Below are positions 36,384 through 45,653 of a stretch of 64,000 nucleotides of DNA, one piece after another. The notes below the pieces were generated by a model. The model saw only the letters and a program-made list of their open reading frames with translations. It was not told the origin of the DNA and did not search any database. The first letter of the stretch is position 1, and every line of letters begins with the position of its first letter. Origin of the DNA: Pseudomonas umsongensis. GTDB taxonomy: Bacteria > Pseudomonadota > Gammaproteobacteria > Pseudomonadales > Pseudomonadaceae. Location of the stretch: the NCBI RefSeq assembly GCF_002236105.1, contig NZ_NIWU01000005.1, positions 372,001-436,000 on the forward strand. Direction: 5' to 3'. The translations under genes were made by a program, and so were the position numbers.

Positions 36384-36526
36384 AGGTCGGCCTTTAGGCC
36401 GCGAATCTTCCTCGTGAACATGAAGCTTTTGTCATGGAACTCAACAGCCTGCGACTGAATGTCGCGGATTACGCGGGCTGCAGGACTGTTTCCAATTCTG
36501 CAACAAACTCTTTCCAGACTCAGTCG

Positions 36527-36556
36527 TTTACTTAGCTAGCTACCAAACTCTATAAC
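36527..36556 (+). promoter_or_regulatory. Possible promoter of the 62-residue gene
   Basis: TTTACT (36527-36532), an 18-bp spacer and TATAAC (36551-36556). It lies 50 bp before the start at 36606. A weak match. Confidence 0.45.
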
Positions 36557-36605
36557 AGAGTCCTGCACATGCCTTGCTGCAGATAATAGAAATTGGAGCT
36601 AGCAG

Positions 36606-36794
36606 ATGACTGTAAAAGTAACTGAACGCGACGATTCACGCATGTCACACGAAGGCGTAGCCGCCGGTGTCCGCATCTGGGATGTGTACCAACAGGACCT
36701 GCTGGTCGGGATGTTCCATAGCGAGACTGACGCCCACAACTACAAGGCCGAACTGGAAACTCTGGAGCAGCAACGAGCGCTACGCTCCGCTTGA
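36606..36794 (+). CDS. Small conserved 62-residue protein
   Basis: A short soluble protein (MTVKVTERDD...). The middle, GVRIWDVYQQDLLVGMFHSETDAHNYKAELETLEQQ, looks like a compact alpha/beta unit ending in a charged helix. It has a good start with 'ggag' 9 nt upstream, its own possible promoter and a strong terminator 20 nt after the stop, all of which support a real gene. I recognise no function. It is a monocistronic unit between fabB and the DUF2058 gene. Confidence 0.75.
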   Translation: MTVKVTERDDSRMSHEGVAAGVRIWDVYQQDLLVGMFHSETDAHNYKAELETLEQQRALRSA

Positions 36795-36811
36795 GCAATG
36801 ACCGCATTAAA

Positions 36812-36846
36812 AACGACAAACCCCGCCATGAGCGGGGTTTGTCGTT
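36812..36846. terminator. Bidirectional terminator
   Basis: Long stem aacgacaaaccccgc / gcggggtttgtcgtt with loop 'catga'. It serves the small + strand gene and the convergent DUF2058 gene. Confidence 0.95.
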
Positions 36847-36864
36847 ATTGCAGCCGTTAACCGC

Positions 36865-37407
36865 TTACCACATCAGGTCATCCGGGATCTGATAGGCCGC
36901 GTACGGATCGTCCTCGGCGGCCACTTCTTCGGTCTGCACATTCAGTTGCACGATGCGCTGCGGATCGCGCTCCTGGATCTTCAGGGCAGCTTCACGGGGG
37001 ATCACTTCATAACCGCCGGCGTGATGCACGATGGCCAGCGAACCGTTGCTGAGCTTGTTACGCATCAGCGTGTTGACCGAGAGGCGCTTGACCTTCTTGT
37101 CGTCGACGAAGTTGTAGTAGTCCTCGGTCGTCAATTTCGGTAGGCGCGTGGCTTCGATCAATTGCTTGATCTGCGCGACACGGGCCTTGGCCTCGGCTTT
37201 TTCCTGTTGCTGACGGTTGAGCTCCTGATCGCGCTTGACCTTCTCGGCCATGGCCTCCTGGGCTGCACGCTGCTGGGAATCATCAAGCTCGATCTGCCCC
37301 TTGTGGGCCAGGCGTTGCTGCTTCTGTTTGTCTTTGCTGACCTGCTTGGCCTGCTTCTGGTTGACCAGCCCTGCTTTGAGCAACTGGTCGCGAAGGGAAA
37401 TGCTCAT
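36865..37407 (-). CDS. DUF2058 protein (YaiL-like)
   Basis: A 180-residue basic, highly charged nucleoprotein-like protein. The N-terminal half is a long Lys/Gln/Glu helix (KQAKQVSKDKQKQQRLAHKGQ...) typical of DUF2058. The C-terminal half has the conserved LTTEDYYNFVDDKKVKRLSVN and AIVHHAGGYEVIP. E. coli YaiL is the reference member and has no assigned activity. It is the last gene of a leftward group with mazG, separated by 28 nt. Confidence 0.9.
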   Translation of the reverse strand: MSISLRDQLLKAGLVNQKQAKQVSKDKQKQQRLAHKGQIELDDSQQRAAQEAMAEKVKRDQELNRQQQEKAEAKARVAQIKQLIEATRLPKLTTEDYYNFVDDKKVKRLSVNTLMRNKLSNGSLAIVHHAGGYEVIPREAALKIQERDPQRIVQLNVQTEEVAAEDDPYAAYQIPDDLMW

Positions 37408-37435
37408 GGTGCTTATTACTCACTTAGGCAACTGC

Positions 37436-38269
37436 TCAACCGCAGCTGGGCACATTCTTTTCCTGGCGTTTGGCTTCGCCCCACAGGGCGTCCAACTCTT
37501 CGAGGGTGCAATCTTCCATGGGACGATGGGTGTCGCGCAATGCCTGTTCGATAAAACGGAAGCGTCGTTCGAACTTGCTGTTGGCACCCCGCAGCGCAGT
37601 TTCCGGATCGACCTTGAGGTGACGCGCCAGATTAACCACGGAAAATAGTAGATCGCCGACTTCATCGGCAATCGCCACCGAGTCGTTGTCGGCCATCGCT
37701 TCGAGTATTTCATCAAGTTCTTCGCGAACCTTGTCCAATACAGGCAAGGCGTCGGGCCAATCGAAGCCGACCTGCCCTGCGCGCTTTTGCAATTTTGCCG
37801 AACGGGACAGTGCCGGCAAGGCTGCCGGGACATCATCGAGCAAGGACAGCTGTTGCGGTGCAGCGGACTTCTCCGCGCGCTCTTCGGCCTTGATCTCCTC
37901 CCAGCGCTGCTTGACCTGCTCTTCATTCAAGCGCGGTACATCCAGCGGCGCGTACAGATCACCGGTGGGAAATACATGCGGATGACGGCGGATCAGCTTG
38001 CGGGTGATGCTGTCGACCACGCCAGCGAATTCGAAACGCCCTTCTTCCCGCGCCAACTGGCTGTAGTAAACCACCTGGAACAGCAGGTCGCCCAACTCAC
38101 CCTGCAGGTGATCGAAATCACCCCGCTCGATGGCATCGGCAACTTCATAGGCTTCCTCGAGGGTGTGCGGGACGATGGTGGCGTAGGTTTGCTTGATGTC
38201 CCACGGACAGCCGTACTGCGGGTCGCGCAGGCGGTTCATCAGGTGCAATAAGTCTTCAAGGCTGTACAT
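37436..38269 (-). CDS. mazG: Nucleoside triphosphate pyrophosphohydrolase MazG
   Basis: A 277-residue all-alpha NTP pyrophosphatase with two MazG domains. Each carries the metal-binding ExxE...D pattern: EEAYEVADAIERGD...ELGDLLFQVV in the first and EELDEILEAMAD...DEVGDLLFSVV in the second. E. coli MazG hydrolyses NTPs and lowers ppGpp under starvation. Several in-frame ATGs cluster here (38281, 38272, 38269); the last gives the usual MYSLEDLL start. It is downstream of relA on the same strand, separated by a REP pair, so it is functionally linked to alarmone control. Confidence 0.93.
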   Translation of the reverse strand: MYSLEDLLHLMNRLRDPQYGCPWDIKQTYATIVPHTLEEAYEVADAIERGDFDHLQGELGDLLFQVVYYSQLAREEGRFEFAGVVDSITRKLIRRHPHVFPTGDLYAPLDVPRLNEEQVKQRWEEIKAEERAEKSAAPQQLSLLDDVPAALPALSRSAKLQKRAGQVGFDWPDALPVLDKVREELDEILEAMADNDSVAIADEVGDLLFSVVNLARHLKVDPETALRGANSKFERRFRFIEQALRDTHRPMEDCTLEELDALWGEAKRQEKNVPSCG

Positions 38270-38290
38270 CATTAATCCCATTCAAACGCA

Positions 38291-38372
38291 CTGTAGGAGC
38301 TGCCGCAGGCTGCGATCTTTTGATCTTAAAAAATCAAGATCAAAAGATCGCAGCCTGCGGCAGCTCCTACAG
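38291..38372. repeat. REP pair, perfect 37-bp inverted repeat
   Basis: Arms at 38291-38327 and 38336-38372 are exact reverse complements around an 8-nt loop. This is the tightest hairpin in the window. It lies between relA and mazG within one transcription direction. Confidence 0.95.
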
Positions 38373-38381
38373 GGGTGAGGT

Positions 38382-40625
38382 TCATGGCGTACGGTTACGC
38401 CGGGTTTCGATGATGTTCGGCAACTGGGAAATCCGCCCCAGCAACCGCCCCAACGCGTCCAGCCCTGGAATCTCGATGGTCAGGGACATCAGCGCGGTGT
38501 TGTCCTCCTTGTTCGAGCGGGTATTGACCGCCAACACGTTGATTCGCTCGTTGAGCAACACCTGCGAGACATCACGCAGCAATCCGGAACGGTCGTAGGC
38601 ACGGATGACGATGTCCACCGGATAGGTGAGCACCGGTACCGGCCCCCAGCTGACCTGAATGATCCGTTCAGGCTCGCGCCCGGCCAATTGCAGCACCGAG
38701 GCACAGTCCTGGCGGTGGATACTGACGCCACGCCCCTGGGTGATGTAGCCGACGATCGCATCCCCCGGCAACGGCTGGCAGCAACCTGCCATCTGGGTCA
38801 TCAGGTTGCCCACACCCTGGATCTGGATATCACCACGCTTGCCTGGCTTGTAGCCGGTGGCCTTGCGTGGAATCAGTTCCAGCTGTTCGTTGCCACGTTC
38901 CGGCTCGACCAGTTGCTGCGCCAGGTTGACCAGTTGCGCCAGGCGCAGGTCGCCGGCACCGAGCGCGGCAAACATGTCCTCGGCGGTTTTCATGTTGGCC
39001 TTGTCGGCCAGCTTGTCGAAATCCACCGCTGGCAAGCCGAGGCGATTGAGTTCCCGTTCCAGCAGGGTTTTACCGGCGGCGACATTCTGGTCGCGGGCCT
39101 GCAACTTGAACCAGTGAACGATCTTCGCCCGTGCCCGTGACGTCGTGACGTAACCCAGGTTCGGGTTCAGCCAGTCGCGGCTTGGCGTGCCGTGCTTGCT
39201 GGTGATGATCTCGACCTGCTCACCGGTCTGCAGGCTGTAGTTGAGCGGCACGATGCGCCCGTTGATCTTGGCGCCACGGCAGTTGTGACCGATCTCGGTG
39301 TGCACACGGTAGGCGAAGTCCAGTGGCGTCGCGCCCTTGGGCAAGTCGATGGCGTGACCGTCCGGGGTAAAGATGTAGACCCGGTCGGGTTCGATATCGA
39401 CCCGCAGCTGTTCGGCCAACCCGCCAATGTCACCCAGCTCTTCGTGCCACTCGAGCACCTGACGCAGCCAGGAGATTTTTTCTTCGTAGTGATTGGAGCC
39501 AGACTTGACGTCGGTGCCCTTGTAGCGCCAGTGGGCGCATACACCGAGTTCGGCCTCCTCATGCATGGCGTGGGTACGGATCTGTACTTCCAGCACCTTG
39601 CCCTCAGGACCGATCACCGCCGTGTGCAACGAGCGATAGCCGTTTTCCTTGGGGTTGGCGATGTAGTCGTCGAATTCTTTGGGAATGTGCCGCCACAGGG
39701 TGTGGACAATGCCCAGCGCGGTGTAGCAGTCGCGCATTTCCGGCACCAGCACACGCACGGCGCGCACGTCGTAGATCTGGCTGAACTCCAGGCCCTTGCG
39801 CTGCATTTTGCGCCAGATCGAATAGATATGTTTGGCCCGGCCGCTGATATCGGCATCGACCCCGGTGGCCTGCAATTCGTTTTTCAGCTGGCTCATCACG
39901 TCGCTGATGAAGCGCTCGCGATCCAGTCGCCGCTCGTGGAGCAACTTGGCGATCTGCTTGTACTGGTCCGGCTCCAGGTAACGGAAGGACAAGTCCTCCA
40001 GTTCCCACTTGATGTGGCCGATACCCAGGCGATGAGCGAGCGGCGCGTAGATGTCGAACACCTCGCGGGCAACGCGGTTGCGCTTTTCGTCATCGGCGGT
40101 TTTCACCGCACGGATCGCACAGGTTCGCTCGGCCAGTTTGATCAGGGCGACGCGAACGTCGTCGACCATGGCCACCAGCATCTTGCGCAGGTTTTCCACC
40201 TGGCCCTGAGTACCCATCACCATGGACTTGCGCGGGCTCAGGCTGTCGCTGATCGCGGCCATGCGTTGCACGCCGTCGATGAGTTTGGCGACTACGGGAC
40301 CAAAGCGCTGGCTGACCGCCGGCAACGGAATCTGGCCTTCACGCACACCGCGGTAGAGAACCGCGGCAACCAGCGAATCCTGATCGAGCTTGAGGTCGGC
40401 GAGGATCTCGGCGATCTCAAGGCCGGTGCGGAAACTCGAGGTCCCTTCGGACCACAAATTCTTCGCCGCATTGGCTTGTTGTTCGGCCTCGCGAGCGTAC
40501 TCGCAGGCTTCTTTCAAGGCTTCGCGATCCAGTGCCAGATCGACACTGACCGCGTGATCGAGCCAAGCCTCGAGATTGATACTGCCGTCGGTGTTGATCG
40601 GCTGGTGTGCTCTCACCTGTACCAT
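38382..40625 (-). CDS. relA: GTP pyrophosphokinase RelA
   Basis: Ribosome-associated (p)ppGpp synthetase of the stringent response, 747 residues. The N-terminal pseudo-hydrolase has lost the HD motif (SLVAAVLYRGVREG where SpoT has HD..ED). The synthetase core has SIWRKMQRKGLEF, PKENGYRSLHTAV and the EFDD motif typical of monofunctional RelA. TGS (VYIFTPDGHAIDLPKGATPLDFAY), a Cys-containing segment (MAGCCQPLPGD) and a C-terminal ACT domain follow. The start at 40625 is on a GTG/ATG frame beginning MVQVRAHQPIN, as in Pseudomonas RelA. It lies downstream of rlmD on the same strand. Confidence 0.97.
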   Translation of the reverse strand: MVQVRAHQPINTDGSINLEAWLDHAVSVDLALDREALKEACEYAREAEQQANAAKNLWSEGTSSFRTGLEIAEILADLKLDQDSLVAAVLYRGVREGQIPLPAVSQRFGPVVAKLIDGVQRMAAISDSLSPRKSMVMGTQGQVENLRKMLVAMVDDVRVALIKLAERTCAIRAVKTADDEKRNRVAREVFDIYAPLAHRLGIGHIKWELEDLSFRYLEPDQYKQIAKLLHERRLDRERFISDVMSQLKNELQATGVDADISGRAKHIYSIWRKMQRKGLEFSQIYDVRAVRVLVPEMRDCYTALGIVHTLWRHIPKEFDDYIANPKENGYRSLHTAVIGPEGKVLEVQIRTHAMHEEAELGVCAHWRYKGTDVKSGSNHYEEKISWLRQVLEWHEELGDIGGLAEQLRVDIEPDRVYIFTPDGHAIDLPKGATPLDFAYRVHTEIGHNCRGAKINGRIVPLNYSLQTGEQVEIITSKHGTPSRDWLNPNLGYVTTSRARAKIVHWFKLQARDQNVAAGKTLLERELNRLGLPAVDFDKLADKANMKTAEDMFAALGAGDLRLAQLVNLAQQLVEPERGNEQLELIPRKATGYKPGKRGDIQIQGVGNLMTQMAGCCQPLPGDAIVGYITQGRGVSIHRQDCASVLQLAGREPERIIQVSWGPVPVLTYPVDIVIRAYDRSGLLRDVSQVLLNERINVLAVNTRSNKEDNTALMSLTIEIPGLDALGRLLGRISQLPNIIETRRNRTP

Positions 40626-40746
40626 CTTGCTTACCTTCCCTACGACGCAGATTCAATGCGTCAAATCGCTGACCTTCGTTGCCCATGAGCCCACGTCGGG
40701 CTGGTACGCGGCTGCACGGGCGGGCCAGTCGGACCAGACGAGCATC

Positions 40747-42099
40747 CTAGCTCGCTTCAAATAACGCCATGGCTTCGACATGTGCCGTCTGAGGAAACAT
40801 ATCGAGAATCCCGGCACGTTTTAACCGGTAGCCCTGCTTGATCAATTCGACCGTGTCGCGCGCCAGGGTTGCCGGGTTGCACGACACATAGACCAACCGC
40901 TCGGCCCCCAGGGACTTGAGCTTGCGCACGACCTCGAAAGCGCCGTCACGCGGTGGGTCCAAGAGTACCGCACAAAAGCCTTCACGCGCCCATTCAGCAT
41001 CGGTCAACGGCTGGGATAAATCGGCCTGAAAAAACTGCGCATTATGCAGATTGTTGCTGACAGCATTCGCGGCTGCGCGATCGACCATCACCTGCACACC
41101 CTCCACCGCAACGACTTCGCGAACAGCTTTAGCCAATGGCAAGGCAAAGTTACCCAACCCACAGAATAGATCGAGAACTCGCTCATCGGCTTGCGGTTTC
41201 AGCCAATCCAGCGCCTGAGCAACCATCGCTTCGTTGACCCCCGCATTGACCTGGATGAAATCCCCGGGCCGATACGCCAGATTCAAATCCCACTGTTCAA
41301 GACGATAGCCCAAGGACTGATCGGCCTCGACCGGATGCGGCTCGCCGTCCCCGTGCAACCACAACTGGGCTTCATGGAGCGCGCAGAATTCCTTGAGGAT
41401 GGTCAAGTCGCTTTCGGACAACGGCGCCATGTGGCGCAGCAATACCGCCAGCGATGAGCCGCTGAACAATTCCACGTGCCCCAGGGCCTGAGGTTTGCTC
41501 AATCGTCGCAGCATCTGCGGCAAGTGGGCCATGATCGGCTGCAAGGGCTGTACCAGCACCGGGCAATCATCGATGCCGACGATGTCCTGGCTGCCGGCGG
41601 CGCGGAAACCGACTTCGAGTTTTTTCGCTTTCATGTCCCAGCGCACCGCTACCCGCGCGCGACGGCGATAAGCGAATTCCAAGCCGCTCAAAGGCGCGGC
41701 CCATTCTTCGGGCTCGACACCGGCGACCTTCGACAATTGCTCGGCGAGCATGCGCTGTTTCAGGGCGAGTTGTTCGTTGTGGGGCAGATGCTGCACGCTG
41801 CAGCCGCCACAACGACCAGCATGGGCGCACGGTGCCGGGCGACGCAGTTCACTGGACTTGAACACCCGCTCGGTACGCGCCTCGACCACTTTGCCGTGGG
41901 CACCGAGCACGCGTGCCTCGACTTCTTCACCGGCCAGTGCGCCGATGACGAACCAGGTGCGACCTTCGAAAAACGCGATACCGCGACCGTCGTTGGCCAG
42001 GCGCTCGATGTTCAGGCGCTGCTTTTTGCCGGTCGGGACTTGCGGGGCCTTGCTGCCGCCCGTGGGCTGGAAGCGCAGGCCTCTCTCATGCTTGGCCAT
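40747..42099 (-). CDS. rlmD: 23S rRNA (uracil-1939-C5)-methyltransferase
   Basis: SAM-dependent methyltransferase of the RumA/TrmA family, 450 residues. The N-terminal TRAM domain is at about 20-80, the iron-sulfur cluster cysteines are in CAHAGRCGGC, the SAM motif is LDLFCGLGNFALPLA, and the catalytic Cys is in LVYVSCNPATLARD. The start overlaps the cysM stop by one base (TGATG), so it is coupled to cysM, and relA follows 122 nt downstream. The cysM-rlmD-relA order is conserved in Pseudomonas. Confidence 0.95.
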   Translation of the reverse strand: MAKHERGLRFQPTGGSKAPQVPTGKKQRLNIERLANDGRGIAFFEGRTWFVIGALAGEEVEARVLGAHGKVVEARTERVFKSSELRRPAPCAHAGRCGGCSVQHLPHNEQLALKQRMLAEQLSKVAGVEPEEWAAPLSGLEFAYRRRARVAVRWDMKAKKLEVGFRAAGSQDIVGIDDCPVLVQPLQPIMAHLPQMLRRLSKPQALGHVELFSGSSLAVLLRHMAPLSESDLTILKEFCALHEAQLWLHGDGEPHPVEADQSLGYRLEQWDLNLAYRPGDFIQVNAGVNEAMVAQALDWLKPQADERVLDLFCGLGNFALPLAKAVREVVAVEGVQVMVDRAAANAVSNNLHNAQFFQADLSQPLTDAEWAREGFCAVLLDPPRDGAFEVVRKLKSLGAERLVYVSCNPATLARDTVELIKQGYRLKRAGILDMFPQTAHVEAMALFEAS

Positions 42100-43001
42100 C
42101 AGTTGGGCGCGTCGAAAATGCCGGTCGACAGGTATCGGTCGCCACGGTCGCAGATGATCGCGACGATCACCGCGTTTTCAACTTCTTTGGACAGGCGCAG
42201 CATCGCTGCCACGGCACCGCCGGATGACACGCCACAGAAGATGCCTTCTTCGCGAGCCAGCCGACGGGTCACGTCTTCGGCTTCGCTCTGGGCCATATCG
42301 ACGATACGGTCCACGCGATCGGCCTGGTAGATCTTCGGCAGATACTCCTGGGGCCAGCGACGGATACCCGGGATCGCCGAACCTTCCATCGGTTGCAGAC
42401 CGATGATCTGCACGTTCTCGTTCTGTTCTTTCAAGTAGCGCGAGACGCCCATGATGGTGCCGGTGGTGCCCATGGAACTGACGAAATGGGTGATGGTGCC
42501 CTGGGTCTGGCGCCAGATTTCCGGACCGGTGGTGGTGTAGTGCGCCTCCGGGTTGTCACCGTTGGCGAACTGGTCCAGCACCTTGCCGCGACCCTCTGCT
42601 TCCATGCGCTGGGCGAGGTCGCGGGCGCCTTCCATGCCTTGTTCTTGGCTGACCAGAATCAGTTCGGCACCATAAGCGGTCATGGCAGCCTTGCGTTCGG
42701 CGCTGGAGTTGTCCGGCATGATCAGGATCATCTTGTAACCCTTGATCGCCGCGGCCATGGCCAGCGCGATGCCGGTGTTACCGGAGGTCGCTTCGATCAA
42801 CGTATCGCCGGCATGGATCTGCCCGCGCAACTCGGCGCGGGTGATCATCGACAGCGCCGGACGGTCCTTGACCGAACCCGCCGGGTTGTTCCCTTCAAGC
42901 TTGAGCAAAAGAGTGTTGCTGGTTTCGCCGGGCAGGCGCTGCAAACGGACCAGCGGAGTGTTGCCGACGCAATCGGCGATGGTTGGGTACTGCAAGGTCA
43001 T
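42099..43001 (-). CDS. cysM: Cysteine synthase B
   Basis: PLP enzyme that makes cysteine (or S-sulfocysteine) from O-acetylserine with sulfide or thiosulfate, 300 residues. The PLP lysine is in NNPAGSVKDRPA, the substrate loop is EATSGNTGIALA, and the phosphate-binding loop is SSMGTTGTIMG. The RWPQEYLPKIY segment favours CysM over CysK. The frame is open to 43067, but ATG 43001 (MTLQYPTIADCV) is standard. It is coupled to rlmD. The YhcG-type gene lies 108 bp upstream on the same strand. Confidence 0.95.
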   Translation of the reverse strand: MTLQYPTIADCVGNTPLVRLQRLPGETSNTLLLKLEGNNPAGSVKDRPALSMITRAELRGQIHAGDTLIEATSGNTGIALAMAAAIKGYKMILIMPDNSSAERKAAMTAYGAELILVSQEQGMEGARDLAQRMEAEGRGKVLDQFANGDNPEAHYTTTGPEIWRQTQGTITHFVSSMGTTGTIMGVSRYLKEQNENVQIIGLQPMEGSAIPGIRRWPQEYLPKIYQADRVDRIVDMAQSEAEDVTRRLAREEGIFCGVSSGGAVAAMLRLSKEVENAVIVAIICDRGDRYLSTGIFDAPN

Positions 43002-43109
43002 GGCGTATTCGCAATCCAGACTGCGGGGGCGCCTATCATACCGGCAAACCTCGCAAGGCCATATCACGCAAAGTGTGGTGCTTATGGTTTATGGGAATAA
43101 GCGTCTGAT

Positions 43110-44132
43110 TCAGCCTTCTTCCGATTGAGCGACATTCAGGGCGTAGAACTCATGCAGCTTGGCCTGCAACAACTGTTTGTCCGGCAGTTGGACCTGATAC
43201 TCCGCGATCAGCGCGGGTGACAGGCTGCGGTTAAGGGCGTATTCGACGACTTCGTCATCCTTGCTGGCACAGAGCAGGACACCGATTGCCGGGTTTTCAT
43301 GAGGCTTGCGCTCTTCGCGATCCAGGGCTTCCAGATAGAAGCCCAGCTTGCCCAAATACTCCGGCTCAAAACGCCCGACCTTGAGTTCGATGGCCACCAG
43401 GCAGTTAAGACCACGGTGAAAGAACAGCAAGTCCAGGGCAAAATCACGCCCGCCGACTTGTAGCGGATATTCGGAGCCTACAAAACAGAAATCCCGACCT
43501 AGCTCGATCAAAAATTCCTTGAGACGCGCCAGCAAGCCCCGATGCAAATCGGTTTCGCCGTGGGCGCCGGGCAGGTCGAGAAACTCGACCATGTAGGCGT
43601 CGCGGAATATTTCAAGCGCAGAGGGATGAGTCTGTTTCAGTACTGAGGAGACTTTGGCCGGCTGGGTTACGCTGCGCTCGAACAGCGCCGCCTTGAACTG
43701 ACGCTCCAGCTCGCGCTTTGACCATTTTTCCTGAACGGCCATTCGCAGGTAAAACTCACGCTCTTGCGGGTGCCTGCTTTGGCCGAAGATGATCAAGTTA
43801 TGGGACCAGGACAATTGTCGCGCCAGTGGTGCGACTTTTAATTCGCTACGGTAGGTTTCGTAAAACTGACGCATGCGGAACAGGTTCGACCGAGTAAAGC
43901 CACGCAGCCCCGGCTGGGTCTGACTGAGATGCTCCGCCAATTGACCAACAACGGAATCACCCCACTCCGCCTTCTCCATCTTGCGGCTTATATAAGCACC
44001 AACCTGCCAATAGAGCTCGATCAGTTGAGTATTCACCGCCTGCACGGCCTGTCGCCTGGCACTGTGAATCAGGGCAAGCACTTCATTGAAGCGATCATCG
44101 GTGGTACTGCCGGGCACCTGGGGTACGGTCAT
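43110..44132 (-). CDS. YhcG-type PDDEXK nuclease domain protein (DUF1016)
   Basis: A 340-residue protein of the YhcG/DUF1016 family. The N-terminal DUF1016 helical domain (VLALIHSARRQAVQAVNTQLIELYWQVGAYISRKM...) is followed by a C-terminal nuclease-like fold with the D...ExK signature: GGRDFALDLLFFHR, then VAIELKVGRFEPEYLGKL. Family members are linked to mobile and restriction loci, and their substrate is not established. It lies between cysM and pirS, where PAO1 has the receptor gene pirA as I recall. No methylase, specificity subunit or integrase is next to it. The nuclease motif looks intact. Confidence 0.9.
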   Translation of the reverse strand: MTVPQVPGSTTDDRFNEVLALIHSARRQAVQAVNTQLIELYWQVGAYISRKMEKAEWGDSVVGQLAEHLSQTQPGLRGFTRSNLFRMRQFYETYRSELKVAPLARQLSWSHNLIIFGQSRHPQEREFYLRMAVQEKWSKRELERQFKAALFERSVTQPAKVSSVLKQTHPSALEIFRDAYMVEFLDLPGAHGETDLHRGLLARLKEFLIELGRDFCFVGSEYPLQVGGRDFALDLLFFHRGLNCLVAIELKVGRFEPEYLGKLGFYLEALDREERKPHENPAIGVLLCASKDDEVVEYALNRSLSPALIAEYQVQLPDKQLLQAKLHEFYALNVAQSEEG

Positions 44133-44249
44133 GCAATGACTCCTTGGACACGAGTAAGAGCCTGAGCTTAAGCCGTCAAGGATGCTTGAAATGACCGGTG
44201 ATACCCTTTGGGAAATGTCGTACAGAAACTCAGGAACGCTCCGGCAAAA

Positions 44250-45653
44250 TCAGTGCGTTGCAGGATGGGAGAACCTGCTCGCGATGGCATCGTCACTGAC
44301 AGTTCCATCATCCGCCACCAACCGCATATTCATCCGCAACCCGCTCCCTGTGTTCTGCGCCCAAAGCCTTCCACCCTGACGCCGCACCGCATTCCTGGCG
44401 ATGCTCAAGCCCAGGCCAAATCCGCCATCCCCCGGCCGCGAGCCGTCGAGGCGGGTAAAGGGCAGGAAGATCCGCTCAAGATCCGCCTCCGCCACGCCAC
44501 CACCTTGATCCTCCAGCCACAGGTGCCAGAAGTCGCCGTCACGCCGCCCGCCCAAATGAACAATGCCACCCTCGGGCGAATGTCGAATGGCGTTGCGCAG
44601 CATGTTCTCGAGGGCCTGGGCCAGGGTATTGAGATGGCCGCGCACCCAGCAGGAGGCGTCCACCGAGCATTGCAACTGCGTATCCGGCCAGCAACTTTCA
44701 TAACAGGCGTTTTCCGTGAGCATTTCCCACAGGGCCTGGACCTGGATCGATTCGTCGGGTAATCGCGTACGTTCGGTATCGAGCCAGGCCAGTTGCAGCG
44801 TGTCCTCCACCAGCCGTTGCATGCCATCGACTTCGCGGCCAATGCGCTCGCGCAACTGTTCAAGCCCCTGCTCGCTTTCACTGGCCACCCGCAGGCGGCT
44901 CAACGGCGTGCGCAATTCATGGGACAGGTCGCGCAACAGTTGTTGCTGCAATGCCACGGTACTTTGCAGGCGCTCGGACATGTGATCGAACGCCCTGGCC
45001 AATTCGCCCAACTCATCGGAACGATTGGTGGTGCGGCTCGACAGCCGTACGTTCAGTTGATCGGCACGCCAGGCATTGGCCTGTTCGCGCAAGTGATTGA
45101 GTGGCACCACCAACAAGCGATACAGGCCGACGCACAACAGCAAGGTGAACAAGCCCGGAATCACGCCGTTGGTGATCACCCGCCAGAACACCCGGTAGCG
45201 CCCGGGCACGAAGCGTTGCGGCAGTTCGATCACCAGGCTGCCGACGGACGGGTCACTGGGAAACGGTATGCGCATCCACGGCCGGCCTTTTTTGTGGATC
45301 GGCCAATCGAGGCCACGCAAAAAAGTCAGCCGTTCGACTTCCTTGTCGGTCAGCGATTGGTTGCTCAAGGACTGCAAATCACCGCCGATGACACCGACCC
45401 AGCCTTTTTCCCGCTGATGCATGCCCTGCAGCCAGTCATCGACGCCGACACTCTGGCCCTGCTGCCAGGCTTGTTCGGCTTCGGCGGCATAGCGCGCCAG
45501 GGTGCCGCGGGCCTCATCGGAGAGGAACTGGTTGCGCTGCTCCATGTAGCGGCCCCAGGACCAGCTCAACCAGATCATCAGCAGACAGAACGCCACCAAC
45601 AGGCATGCCAGTTTCCAGAACAGCGAGTGCCGGCCCGGCACGTTACATCTCAT
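44250..45653 (-). CDS. pirS: Sensor histidine kinase PirS-like
   Basis: A 467-residue inner-membrane kinase. TM1 is at about 11-33, the periplasmic domain at 34-160, TM2 at about 163-183, then HAMP. The phospho-acceptor is His245 (RDLSHELRTPLSRLR), and the ATPase has QALENMLRNAIRHS, DQGGGV and GGFGLGLSIARN. It is named PirS because it lies between cysM and gacS, beside an OmpR-type regulator with a Fur-like box, as in P. aeruginosa where PirRS controls the enterobactin receptor PirA. It overlaps the end of pirR by about 10 nt (start ATG 45653). The cognate receptor gene is not in this window. Confidence 0.82.
   Translation of the reverse strand: MRCNVPGRHSLFWKLACLLVAFCLLMIWLSWSWGRYMEQRNQFLSDEARGTLARYAAEAEQAWQQGQSVGVDDWLQGMHQREKGWVGVIGGDLQSLSNQSLTDKEVERLTFLRGLDWPIHKKGRPWMRIPFPSDPSVGSLVIELPQRFVPGRYRVFWRVITNGVIPGLFTLLLCVGLYRLLVVPLNHLREQANAWRADQLNVRLSSRTTNRSDELGELARAFDHMSERLQSTVALQQQLLRDLSHELRTPLSRLRVASESEQGLEQLRERIGREVDGMQRLVEDTLQLAWLDTERTRLPDESIQVQALWEMLTENACYESCWPDTQLQCSVDASCWVRGHLNTLAQALENMLRNAIRHSPEGGIVHLGGRRDGDFWHLWLEDQGGGVAEADLERIFLPFTRLDGSRPGDGGFGLGLSIARNAVRRQGGRLWAQNTGSGLRMNMRLVADDGTVSDDAIASRFSHPATH

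Noticed and set aside
39192..40688. 498-codon antisense frame inside relA
   Set aside because: A shadow frame of relA, which is complete.
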